Source: Trichinella spiralis
Taxonomy: Eukaryota; Nematoda; Enoplea; Trichinellida; Trichinellidae
Assembly: GCA_000181795.3 (NCBI GenBank)
Contig: CM012954.1
Span: 9,572,892 to 9,636,891 of the forward strand
Direction of reading: 5' to 3'
DNA length: 64,000 bases
The notes below the pieces were generated by a model, which was given only the letters and a program-made list of their open reading frames with translations, was not told the DNA's origin and searched no databases. The position numbers and the translations under genes were made by a program. Positions within the stretch are counted from its first letter, which is position 1, and the number at the start of each line of letters is the position of its first letter. Positions 32,698 through 44,768 of the stretch are shown piece after piece.

Positions 32698-33909
32698 ATG
32701 GGTGGAGAGAAAGTGAAGTGCTCGCTTATATTCAAAGAAGGTGACGAGGTGCAAGGTTTTACTGTGAAAAATGTTATCGGTTTTGGTTCGTTCGGCCAAG
32801 TTTATGAAGTGTTCAATTCGGCCAACAATCAACCCGCTGCTATGAAGGTAAAACAATAATTAGCAATAAATTGTTTTATTTTATATTATTTCATTATACA
32901 TTTATGGGTATTTATTTTTTTAGGTTGAACTGACTGCCCAACGCAATCATGCTTTGAAAAATGAACTGATGATATTGCGAAAATTGAGGAATGCGAACGT
33001 TCGTCACATTTGCAAAGTTTTCACCTACGGAAGAGTTACCGAATATTCATATATTATCATGTCATTGGTTGGTCCCAACATCCGGTATTTGTTGAAAACA
33101 ACAAATGCCAACTGTGCTTTCAACTTGCGAACTGTTTTGCATGTTGGTGTTTTATCGTTGGAAGCTCTGCAAGACATGCATTCAGCTGGGTAGCAAAATA
33201 ACAATGTTGCTTTCTCTAATAAATAAATACATGGGATTCGATCTGTTTTTTTAGGTATTTACATCGGGACGTGAAGCCTGAAAATTTTGCGATTGGAAAT
33301 GAACCGAACAGTCGACAACTTTTCATCCTCGACTTTGGAATGTCTAGGCAATTTGTGAACAACGAGCATGTTCACCGCAAACCAAGAGCCAAATGCGGAT
33401 TTCGTGGAACGTTGTTTTACGCATCAGTGAATGCGCTTAAATTGTGCGAACAATCTCGTAAAGATGACATATGGAGTTGGTTTTATATGCTAATTCGAAT
33501 GACCACCGGTAACTTGCCGTGGTGCCATAAGATGCCTTCTAAGGTGAGTGTTTTTCTATACATTGAAATTTGCACAAAACACGGAAAGAAAGAAGCATAT
33601 TTAACCCTGAAAGAAAAAAAATCTTTTCAATATGTTTATCTGTTTATTTATTTATTCATTCAGGAGATGAAGTTACAGAAGCAAGCTAGAGCGTTGTCTA
33701 TTTTTAAGAATGAAGTTATGGATAACGCTAGTAGCTTTCTTGCTGGTTGTCCAACTGAATTCCATAACTTCCTTCGCCATTTAAAGTCCCTGACGTATTA
33801 CGATCGACCTGATTATGAGTTCATTTATAGTCAGCTCAATCAAATTATGAAAAAGAACAAATTGACCGATGACATGCCATTGGATTGGGAACAGCGTCCA
33901 ACCAAGTGA
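32698..33909 (+). CDS. Casein kinase 1 / tau-tubulin kinase-like protein kinase
   Basis: Four exons (32698-32847, 32924-33189, 33255-33543, 33664-33909) give 316 aa, essentially a bare kinase domain. The ATP loop is VIGFGSFGQVYEV, the catalytic lysine is in AAMKVE, the catalytic loop is YLHRDVKPENFAIG and the metal loop is ILDFGMSRQF. The activation segment CGFRGTLFYASVNA is typical of the TTBK/worm CK1 group, as is IWSWFYMLIRMTTGNLPW after it. All catalytic residues are present, so activity is expected; the substrate is unknown. Nematodes have many such CK1 paralogues, often expressed in the germ line. Intron 3 carries TTTA/TTCA tracts directly before its acceptor. Confidence 0.9.
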
Positions 33910-34378
33910 TTGTAAAATTTCAAAATGTAACTTCTTTCTTAAAATAATTTTCACCTGACAATTCTTTTATTCTTTTCTGTATCAAAACATCGTTGTTTTT
34001 CACTTTAGTCGCAACATCATGCATACTTTTTACAAACTGTGCAAACTTTTTTGTAAATACTAAACGCCATACCATTAACATTGTACTTTTTATTCATATA
34101 TTAATAAAATTTTTTATTAAAAATCGTTATTTGTTGATATCTTAAATGCGAGCTGAAGACAATTCTTGAATCCTTACTTGAATCAGCCAGTTTTGACTTG
34201 TAATTTTCACGGCAGCAATTTGTTGTTATCATTTTCTGCTATGCATTGAAAAAAGTTATTCCTACAGTATGAAAGGCGCACATTCATAAAACTTGAACGA
34301 CATAAAAAGCTTTGTAGTACTGTAACCGTACTCGCAAGTGTGCTTTGGCACGCTTGCTTGAATTTTGCTTTTGGCAAA
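33910..34378. other. Gap between the kinase and TMEM183
   Basis: About 470 nt, AT-rich, with an AATAAAA-like signal near 34101. No gene is seen. Confidence 0.5.
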
Positions 34379-35965
34379 ATGAAGCGAAAAGTGAACATTC
34401 GTAAATTTGACGGGCATTTTTGCACCGTTCAGATGAAGTGTTTTATGTTGCCTGTGTTAATGCTTTTTCCTTACTCCATCCATAGTTTGATTTTCAAAGT
34501 TTCATATATTGGTATTCAGAGCGTATGCATATGATTCCAGGAAACGCAGTTGGCAATACTTTTGGCGGTATAGTGTATTTTTAAGAATATCTTTTAGCAA
34601 TTGTAGAATGTAATTTCAGATGTACGCCTTGCTGACTATGCAGACGCATCTTTGACATCGCACAAAGCAAAAAGACTGACCAAGAAACTACGTGGTAGAA
34701 ATAATTTCATATAGTTTCATTTTTATGTCAGTTAATTATAGATTCACATGCTTTACGTAGTAAATACAACTGGTACGAATGTGAAGAGGATCTTTTACTG
34801 GTCGATTTCGAATGTTATGATGATGATGATGATGAAGATGGTGAAGTTGGAGTGAATGTCACTTCGAAATCTGCATCAAAAGAATTGCCCAGTAATTGGT
34901 TTTTTGCTTAATATCTAAAGATATCTTATCGGTACTTATTTTTATTCATAGAATCAGATAATGATAGTCACATCTATAATACTTATCCAGTTCATTTATG
35001 GGCAATTATTGCAAGCTACATATATCCCGAAGATATTTGTCGATTTGCTCTGATTTGTTCTGATGCAGCATCAGCAATTCGATCAGCTCATTTCTGGAAG
35101 CTGCTGTACAACAGGTTTTGTTATTGGACTTGTATTTTTTTTTGATTTTTGTACAATTAAATTATTTTTTTATGAAAGAAGATGCAAGGACATCTACTCT
35201 CTTCCTGAAGAATATAAACCAATATCTATGCAGCGTTTGTACGGCTTGCGTGCAGCCGTCATTCGATCACTGTTCTTCGCCTACGAGCCATTTGTCGTAA
35301 GAATGAAAACAATGAAAGGTACTGGGAGTAAACTGTTTTTTACACATCGTGTTGATATTGATATAATATATTCAGTGTTTGCTTTTTTAGGTTTTTCACT
35401 TAGTGATAAAGATATTCGACTTCTGACTCGAAGTATTTGTACATCAGCTTGGCACAGACGCATTGAAGAATGTTCTGAGCAAGGTAGATGGGTATTCTTT
35501 TTTAAATTTAAAACTTTGGAAAACTTGATTAAAGCGAAAAAAATCACAAACGTTTCGAAAAAAACAACAACGAAACATGCAAACGATCGTCTGAAATTCA
35601 TGGATGACGTAAATGCAAATAAAGACGATGGTTGTTTTGTTTTAAAGGTAATTTTGATTTTTTTCTATCTGTGCATGCATGCATTCATTGATCTACTGCA
35701 GGCGTCAGCCAATGCCTTTACCTACATAAATCCAGCAGTACTGGGTGCTCGACTGGGGCAGCTATCAACTTCACTAGATCCTGACACGAACACATATCAG
35801 ATTTGTTTGACTTTTGTAGATTCGCTAACAGCTTGTAAAAATAAACGTTTCGGTGCGACGTTCTCCTCTGCGGGAGAAGTGGTCCAACTTACTGGCGTGA
35901 TTTCGCTCAGTGTCCTTCACTGGTGGTATCCAATGTTTCGTCCCTCGCCATTAACAATTTTGTGA
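34379..35965 (+). CDS. TMEM183A: TMEM183 homologue
   Basis: Seven exons (34379-34439, 34620-34694, 34742-34891, 34952-35114, 35179-35318, 35391-35647, 35702-35965) give 369 aa against ~376 in human TMEM183A, all in phase. Matching blocks are the start MKRKVNIRKFDGHF, VRLADYADASL, then WAIIASYIYPEDICRFALIC (an F-box-like helix pair), AHFWKLLYNRRC, LRAAVIRSLFFAYEPFVVR, WVFFFKFKT, and the end VLHWWYPMF. An acidic run of five Asp lies near residue 65. A weakly hydrophobic segment (ASANAFTYINPAVLGA) replaces the membrane helix of vertebrate proteins. The function is poorly known even in mammals. The first donor (GTTTTA) was chosen for phase and is the least certain junction; the acceptor before exon 5 is an AAAG type. 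Confidence 0.85.
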
Positions 35966-37551
35966 ATAGTGATATTTATTCAGAAAGAAATCGTAAACTG
36001 GAAATATGTTAATGAATATTTTACATCTGTTCAATTATTTGAAGGAAAATTTTTCAAATAGAAATTTCTAATAGATAGATAGAAGGATGATGACCAGGTA
36101 CGAATCTCTGATGTCACTCAAGACTGCAATCTTTACATTGTTCATTATGGGAACTATTCAAAATAGCGTTATTAAAGATTAAATGATAGGTTGTGATTAT
36201 TTCATGTGATTCAGTGATTAAAGCTATCACTGTTGGTGAATATTTCGAGCACATTGTGCAGAGTGACTACAGTATGAATTATCGAAGGTTATTAAGAATG
36301 ATTGTTTGATATGTTTCAATTGTAATTCCAATTTTATTAATAGAAAACTTTTTAAATTATTCAGTTGTAAATTTTGTAAACTTTTCAATTAAAATTGATT
36401 TAATAACAAAATTGTACTTAATTATTTTACAGTAGACCACTCATGCAATTTGCACTTTTTATTACTTTTTGCTTTTAAATTAATTTAAATTTATTTGTGA
36501 TGCTAATTCACTTAAATCATGCAACTTTCGAATTCTATTAGATAGTGAAGTGTAAATTTTGTTCTTTTTGTTTGAAATAATGAACTTTCTTTTCTGATAA
36601 TTCCAAATTTATGCATTGGAAAAGGTTATTTTTATTACAAATTTAAGTTTTGTGTACAATTTAGCTGTTATAATTATTATGCTGTGCCATGAAAAGTTTA
36701 TCTTCACAATCGCATGTTAGTTGCACGCTGTACTGTTTGCTCTATCCATATCTATAAACATGCATATATTAATGCGTACATACAAATATATATATATGTG
36801 TGTGTGTATGTATTAAAGTAAAAAAAATACTGTAAAAAAGTATTTTACTCGTGCTATAAATTCTTCTATTAGTTGGATACGTATCCAACCACTGTGCTAC
36901 GTTTGAAAACATAGCCTTTTTCGAATTGCATTCATGCATTTCTGCATGCAAAGCTTGCGTGCGTTCATATTGTATTATATTGTTGTTTTGCAAAAAAAAT
37001 ACGCAGCATTGAAATATCATTTTTCAATTCTTAGAGTCATTGTTGAAAATTTCCATTCATTTTCTTCTTGTTAAAAAGTAATCTTATAACCTTTAAGTGA
37101 TTGTAGTTTTTCTTTTCTTATCGAACGGTTTTCAATAAATATTTTGTACAATTTTTAAATGTTTTGAATAAAATTTTAAATTTTACAAAAAATTACAAAG
37201 AATTATAATTATTTGTCAATTAATTTAGTAAGTGTATACTTATCCGTATAAGGTATGATGTATGAAGGGCAGATGTGATGAATTTCCAATTATACAAATT
37301 TATTATTTTTGAAATTCATCATTATCATTTGAAGGAAGAAAAAAAACAACTAACTATACATGGACAGCAGTTCATTTGTGATTGTTTGAAAAACATCCTA
37401 ACGAATCAATATACAAGGGAAGAAAAGAAAAAAAAGAAGTATTTTTCATACCATTGTTTAAAAAAATGCGGTTATGTAATAATTTTATTTAGGAACATTG
37501 GCGGTTGTCGATTAGCACAAATTGATTGGCGACAGTTGGAAGAAAATCATA
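35966..37551. other. Intergenic region between TMEM183 and MCRS1
   Basis: About 1.6 kb of AT-rich sequence with a short (TA)/(TG) run near 36787-36808. No gene is supported; the promoter of MCRS1 should be here. Confidence 0.5.
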
Positions 37552-40495
37552 ATGTCAAGGGCTATTGAAAGTGCAGAAACTGGACAGCAAGCAGTGTTGG
37601 AAAGCGGGCCATCGTCGACTACAGATCAGTAAGTTTTAGCTGACTGTGACCTGACAACGACCGCTTGTTGTGGTGGTCTTCGTAATAGCCATTAAATGGA
37701 TTAACCGACGAAAACAGAAATATGACTATTTAAAAAATATCACAAAACAATAATCTTCTATTTGAAGTTTGATTATAAAATTATATTTTAATAATAATAA
37801 TTCTTTTTTTTCCTGTGGACAATCTACTATGTAGCGTAGATTTTACCGAAAATTCATTTTACTCTGCACCTAGTCATTGTCTGCCTTGACAACACACTGG
37901 CCGTATTGATCGGCAAAATTATTGACACGGGTCAGGACGACCGAGCACACATCATCCGCAATGTTGTTAGTACGACTTTTAATAAGCGGAAAGCGGCTTC
38001 GCGTGTCTATTCTTGTTTTTCTCCACTTTACATTATTATTATTATTATTATCAGTTTAAAGGAATAAAATTTAAATGAAAAAAATTTACATTCTAATTTC
38101 AACTACTGGAAAAGCGGTCGCTGTTGTTGGTCGATATATTATTTTTAGCAAAATTATATATTCGCAAAGTAGCGTGTTTGTGTTTGTTTATCAGCTCAGC
38201 TGATGATGTTTAGATTTATTAGTAGCAGTACAGTTCTGACCGCAAGTTAAATTTTATTGCTCGTTTTCGTCACAAACATTGCATTGCACATCAATTTGTT
38301 CAATTCAATTTTCAATTATTATTATTATTACGATTATCATATTTTCATTCTTGTCCTGTTTTGTAGTAACGCCACAAATCCTTCACCAACAGTGAGACGA
38401 TCATCACGAGGTGTTAAGAGGAAAAAGCTCGACGATGGAATGGTCGACAGTGGTGTCATAGGTACCAAAAGTGGACGACGTCTGCGTATTTTTGACGACG
38501 TTGACGAAAGCTTGGCCAAACCAATAATGACCAGACGGTGCAGTGCCGCGGCGGCTAAAAAATCCGAACCTGTTCGTCGCAATTGTGTCGACGTGGCCAA
38601 ACCCAGACGAGATTCAACCCAGACCGGCGCCTGTTGCTTTAATCAAGCCAAACAAACCCACATCCAAAAGGATTTTACCCGCTGGCAAGCTGAAGACGAT
38701 TTGGCGCTAATCATCGCTTGCGAAAGGGTTGGTCACCATTTTTTTTCATTTTCAACGTATGCATCTTATTTTCTCTCCTGGCAAAATCTATTTTGCTTCA
38801 GATGAACAGTCTGCCAATGGTTCATCGAATGGTCACATTTTCAATGCCGTTCACACTTCAAGAAATTGAAGAACGTTGGTATGAACTTTTCTACGATCCG
38901 ATTGTATCGAAGTAAGAAAAAGAATTTTTCCCTTTTTGTAATCTATTTTTCTTGTTTTTTTTGCTTAAAAGATCATCTTTTAAAAGCTCGATCAAAATCA
39001 ATTCGTGCATCTGTTTTTCTTTTTCGTATATTTTCAATTTTTGTAAATTAATTCGACATCTCTTTGCATTGAACTTAATTTTTTGTATACTGTAATATTT
39101 ACTCTGATCACCGATTTGCGTTTACGCAGTTGTGCACAAATGTTAAACATTCAAAGCAGCGATCGAAAATTTTTATCACAAACATTAATTACTATAATTT
39201 GACAAAATTTCACCCGAATATAAATGAGCAGAAAAATGACAAAACAAATGTAACGGGATAAATTTCACAAAAAAGTTTTAAAAAATCGAACGAGATTAAA
39301 TGTAATTTTGGAAAAAATGATAAATATTTCAGTTTATAAATTGGTGAAATTTACCGAATATTGTTTGCGTTTAAATTTAGGCGTTGTAAAGAGAGATTTG
39401 CAGAGTTGAATGCGGAAGTGGTACGGCGAGTGAAAGCCAACACGCCATACTCGCATGCGGAGCATCAGATATTGGCCTCTATTCCTTCGGTGAACAAGAC
39501 CCATTGTTTTTTTTCTTCAAATAAAAAATTATTAATTTTACATTCAATTAGACTGTCGATGTTGTCGTGGAAAGGTTTCAAACTGTCTTATCCAAGCATT
39601 CTGAAGTATTTTATCCCGGCAGGACGGCCATTGGCTTGATGGACAGATGGCTCATGTTGAAAGCCGAAGGACTTTTGATAGATCAAAATCACGCTGGTTA
39701 GAATTGATTTTTTTTCTGTTTTTAGTATATTTCGTTCAACTGAAATGGATAAAGCAGAAAAAAAATTCTTTGTTTTTTTCTTAAATCTTAGAACCTTCGA
39801 AAGGGCGTTCCAGTGGTGGACGTAAGCAGGCGGTTAGTTTCATGGCAGATATGAATAAGAGCAACAATGACCGAGAAACACCAGACTTTGACTTGGCGAC
39901 TGTCCATAATATGCCCGTGATTACGCAGTTTGTCACAAGTTAGCTGGCTGTTTAATTAGCAGAACTGAAAATTATTTTACAGCTAGCTATCAGTGTTAAA
40001 TGAGATGAATGAATTTCAGATGCGTCGAATGCGAGTTTTTCGGTGGATGTTCTCGCGGTGCTGCGCGGTCGTGTTGTTGAATACTTGATCCAGGTTCCTG
40101 AAATTGTAGTTGGATACAGAAAGAGAACCGACTTCGAAGGCGTGGATTTGTCCTATGAAGGTTGGTTATGTTTTGTCGGAAAATTTTTTTTAATTTTTAA
40201 ATATTTGATAAATAGGACCATGTGGTAAAATTTCTCGAAGACAAGCTGTGATCAGTTATCGAAGTGATTCAAAAGAATTTGTCATTTTTAACGAAGGTTC
40301 TGCAATTATTTATGTCGATGGAAAAGCGTGCAACAAAGGTTCATCGTTGACTTTGAAGAATAACTCTGTTATAGAGGTAAGATCTTTTTATTGTGGACTT
40401 TTACTAATAAGAAGAAGTAGCATTTAGCTTTTTTTTCCTACTTTCAGATCACTGTTATTGTGTTGAAATTTTTGATCAACACTTCGCAGCATTGA
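37552..40495 (+). CDS. MCRS1: Microspherule protein 1 homologue (FHA-domain chromatin factor)
   Basis: Nine exons give 432 aa in phase: 37552-37628, 38367-38727, 38802-38911, 39381-39489, 39552-39696, 39792-39938, 40020-40160, 40216-40376, 40448-40495. The basic N-terminal region (VRRSSRGVKRKK) looks like a nuclear localisation signal. The MCRS_N domain follows: FTRWQAEDDLALIIACER, PFTLQEIEERWYELFYDPI, YSHAEHQILASIPS. The C-terminal ~110 residues are an FHA domain (LAVLRGRVVEYLIQ, GPCGKISRRQAVISY, VIFNEGSAIIYVDGK, LKNNSVIEI). In animals MCRS1 belongs to the NSL histone acetyltransferase and INO80 complexes and also acts at spindle poles. The length fits the family (human ~462). Confidence 0.92.
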
Positions 40496-41409
40496 TTTTT
40501 CAATTAAAACCAACATAGTAGCATCATCATCACACTGCTATAACCAAGATTTCATTTTGTTTTCAAAGTGGAATGTCACACCAAGAAAAATATGACGTTT
40601 TCACAGTCGACGCTTCTGATATTATTTATTGATTTACAATTAAAAAAGTATTGCTGTTTATTGTTGAATGGTTCATGCTGAGATCCGATTCACGGGTAGC
40701 TGTGCTTTACACAATGTGATCTTTTTATAAATTGTTTTTTTTCTTTTTGAATCAGCAGTAATATTTGTTGGCATGGAATTTTTTTATACTTTTTCAATCC
40801 AACTTGGTACTTTTTAGATAACTGAATTCAGTGGTTCATTATGGAAAAATTGTTGAAAAGCAATTTCAAAAGTAACATATGCAATTATTTGAATCGAATG
40901 AAATGTTATTATTTTTAACGAAAAAAGCACAATATTATTATCTGTGAAATAGTTATTATTTAAAATTTACTAGGTAAAACTTCTTAAAAAAATTATACAC
41001 TTATAAAAACTGTTGTTTAATTGTCGAATTGGCAATGGAAATTTGAAAGTTTTATTTTTTTTTAATACTTAATTGTCACTTTTGTAATTTATATTGCAGA
41101 TAACATTTTTATAAAAGATCGATCAGTGCAGCTAGTGGTTGTAACGAATGCGAAATTAAAACTAAACGAAACCTTATCAAAATGTTCTTGTTCTGTGAAG
41201 AAGCTTCATAAAATTTGAAAACATCTCGTGAGTACAATTTTTCTTTTAACTATTTATCCGCATTATGTGTGTGTGTGTGAAAAATGTATTTGATATTCAA
41301 ATGAAGTGTTAATTATTGAAAATTGCAAATTTTTTATTAATTTTTTCACTGGCATGGGAAAAATTTAAACTGTCCTCTAGTATATACTGTTCTTTTCAAT
41401 GATCTAATA
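40496..41409. other. Convergent 3' region between MCRS1 and CFAP36
   Basis: About 0.9 kb, strongly AT-rich, without coding signal. It presumably contains the two 3' UTRs. Confidence 0.5.
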
Positions 41410-43351
41410 TTACTTTAAATGGTCAAAGTTGCTTTTGTCAATGACGGAGATTTTCAATTTTTCCATCAATTTTTTTGCTTCCATTTCATCTGTTTCTTTT
41501 GGAATCTGCACGTGATGACTCATCAGCTTCAAAGCGGTTTGGGATGTTCTTGGTCGCTGTTCTGGACGTGAATCTTTTTCTATCAGTGCAGAAAAATTGA
41601 GCTGCCTTTGCTGTTGACGGGTTTCAATCAATTTATCCCGTAATTTTGTTAAATACTGTCGTCGTTTTGTCAAAATATCATCTGAATTTTGATCCTCTAC
41701 ATTTGGAAAATGCTGAAGCAAAAGAAAAAGAACAATTAATCCATTTCAAATACGACAAAAATGCATTCCCATACTTGATGTTGACTTGTTGATGCTTCAT
41801 CCATTTGTCCATCGGAATTGTTTGTATTATTAATCAAAGAAGACAGCAGCTCTTTGTATGGTAAAGATGGGCATTCTGGAACTGTTAAGTGATCAAACGA
41901 CGACTGATCACTTGAGACCGTGCTTGATGAGTTGTCATTGAATTTGTCATTTTTGAATATTTTCTGACTGTTTTCCCATTCCAATAAAGATATCTTCAGT
42001 ACCTGAAATAAATTATCAGTCGGGCGATGATTGACTGTCCAAATTTAAGGCAGTATATTTCAGACATTTCTTTTTTTTTAATTTACATTTAACGAGCTAA
42101 TTGTGTACAGTTACTTTTTGTATTATTTCCGCTTCTTGTTTTTCTAAAGCGTTGATTCGTTCTTGTTCTATGAGGCTTAAACGAATTGCCTCTTTCAGTT
42201 CTTCATCTGCTTCGGCTAGTTTCCGTTGTTCAGCAGCACATTCGTTTTCACTGATTCTGATGAAAATTTTCCAAAATAATTTAAGAATTTAAACTAGCAC
42301 TATTTTCTGTGAATCACATGCAGCGTATGTAATTTTAATTTAAATAGTTGCATGCAATATTCATTTTGTGTATATTTATAAAACGGTGAACAGAATGCAA
42401 ACTTTTTGAATTTTATTTACATTGTAAACTTTTCTTTAAATCGATTCTATATTTATGTTGTGTTATTTTACCTGAAATAATCTAGAAATGAATGACGTTT
42501 ATCTGTCTGGACTTTTGCGTTCTGCTGCTGACGGTGATCAGTAAACTTTGATGATGAATTTCTCGAAGAGGGTGATGTGTTTCCACTTGCATGCTGCGAA
42601 TAAATAATAATATTGAAATATTTTTTAAAAAAACTTTTATTTTGAACTGATTTGAGAAGTTATTTAAAGATTATTTTTGTTTTTATTAGATGTTTTTTAT
42701 ATTTAAATTACCTGCAACACCGCCAACGCTTGTAGTTGTAATTCAGCATTTTTCTTAGCCATCATACGACTGAAAAGATTATAATCTGAGGCAGCTAGAA
42801 CAGCTTCATAAGCTGAAACGGTTTCAATGGAAAATTCACTGCAGTGTTCATTTTGTAAAGCTAAGCCCAGTGTTGAATCATCGATATGTTGTTCTTCACA
42901 AAATGACTGAATCAGTGCATTAACCTGCAAATTAATCAATCTGGTGAATTAGAAAACAAAACAGACAAATTATGTGCAGTCCATAATTTATACCATAATT
43001 TTGTAATCTTCAAAAATTTGCAAATGAGTTTCTTCTTCAGTAGCATTTTTGTTAAAAGCTGCAAATGATAATAGAAAAGTCAACTTTGCGACAAAGCCAT
43101 AAGTGAATTAATATAATAAACGTAGCAAAAAAATCCCTTTAGATGTCGGTATTTTTATTTCTAATTATTCTATGCAAATGTAATTAAATATATAATTAAA
43201 TTTCAATTATAATGTAAAAAATGTTAAATTTCAACTAACAGCTACACTGGTTTTCAATAAACGAGATGACGGGCCAGCTCCAAGCAGGACTTCGTAAAAA
43301 TCCATGGAATTGTCGGCAAATTTCTGCTGATTTTGCTTTTTCTGAGTCCAT
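41410..43351 (-). CDS. CFAP36: Cilia- and flagella-associated protein 36 (BART domain), with a UIM-like motif
   Basis: Seven exons (43351-43240, 43058-42994, 42924-42712, 42593-42472, 42256-42115, 42002-41775, 41712-41410) give 394 aa. The N-terminal BART domain is clear: ICRQFHGFLRSPAWSWPVIS, FIENQCS, EEETHLQIFEDYKIMV, AYEAVLAASDYNLFSRMMAK and KNAELQLQALAVLQ, as in CFAP36/CCDC104, which binds the ciliary GTPase ARL3. The C-terminal block DDILTKRRQYLTKLRDKL matches the family's conserved coiled coil. Residues ~187-204 (ADEELKEAIRLSLIEQE) fit a ubiquitin-interacting motif. The frame stays open upstream to an ATG at 43480, adding 43 aa. I prefer 43351 because an acceptor-like TTTTATCAG lies just upstream of it and family N-termini begin near here. 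Confidence 0.87.
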
Positions 43352-44768
43352 CTTTTGGTGTTTCGCGTACGTTTGTAGCTTCTGATAAAATCCATCCAGA
43401 TATTTATTGATTGCTAATTTTTCTCTGTAACCATGGCAACACTGAATAACAAACCGTGGTCGTCCACTTTTCTTTGACACTTGTCTGGCTAGAAAGGTCT
43501 GCTTTTATTTAAGCAGTAAAAATTTCATTTTTGGAAACAGAGTGCGTGCATTTTTTTTCAATTATTAAATTTTTAGCGACTAGCAGCAAGTTAATCGTCT
43601 GTTTAACTGGAAAAGAAAACTCATTTATTGAATGACATAGTTCGACACTGCAATATTTGCTTACTGAAAATGCTGTCTATTTGCTTGTTTGTTTAATAAA
43701 CTAATGGCTTTTTTATGTTTCAAACTGTGCAAGATGCATGTGAACAGGATAATTTTTAAATTTAATCTCTGAGCACATATGAACTCATTTTCTTGCCAGA
43801 TTGTTATCAGCATAGCAAATATGGAATTATTTTCAATATAAAAGCATTTTAATTTGCAATTTAAGTACAAGATTGTTGCCGGCATTTTTGTGCATTCATT
43901 GTGGGAAGCAGTTTTGTTTTTCACAGAATATGTGAGGGCAAAGATCGCTTATTTCTGAACTTCAACGGTGTAATTTTAATTGATAAACCCTCAAAAACGA
44001 TGTAATGTTTTTCAAAAGGAACACTTGTATTATTTTTTGTTATGTAATTTATCACTGAAACCTGATTGCATGATTACTGTATTTTCTGTTGTAAAATGTT
44101 TAATATTGATACTGTTTTATTTGAAAGGCTTATTTAAATTACCAAATTGATCAAAGAAAGCTTGTGTACAATTTTATTTATTATGTGCTCAATAAGCTAC
44201 TGATATGAGTTATTTTTTGCTTGTTTTTTCTTGAAAATTTGCGCAAGAATGCTGCTACACAGTGCACAGATTTTGGAAATGTTTTTTACAATTACAATTG
44301 ATAAATTATTGCACGCATCTTAATCTTGTATCTTGGAAATGCTGAAATTAATGAATAGGACATCAAAAGTTTTGTGTTTGACAAAAGCGGATAAAAGTAA
44401 CAAGTTAAATATTTAAAATATTTTGGCTTTTTGGCGCTATTATAAATATTCATATGCGTAGGTGGCACATTTTGGAGGAAAATTTTTATTTGAATAGATT
44501 GGGTTTTATGTATTAAATTTCTTTGTTTTGCATATTTGTACATGTGTAGAATTTAAATGTGTTTTATTTTTTTTATTAATTCAGTTTTGTTACATGCTAT
44601 AATTGACGTCATCTTTGTTTGAAAATATATAAATTTACAGTACGGCGAATTGTTATTGAATGTAGTTTGCAGGAATCAAAACTGAAATTCATATTATTAT
44701 TATAGAACTGTATTCCAACGTGGGCAAAGTATTATATTTGTTATCTGTCAAAGTCTTCATTTCTGAAG
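43352..44768. other. Divergent intergenic region between CFAP36 and the IRAK/Pelle gene
   Basis: About 1.4 kb of AT-rich sequence. It may hold an N-terminal extension of CFAP36 up to 43480. No other gene is supported; both promoters should lie here. Confidence 0.5.
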
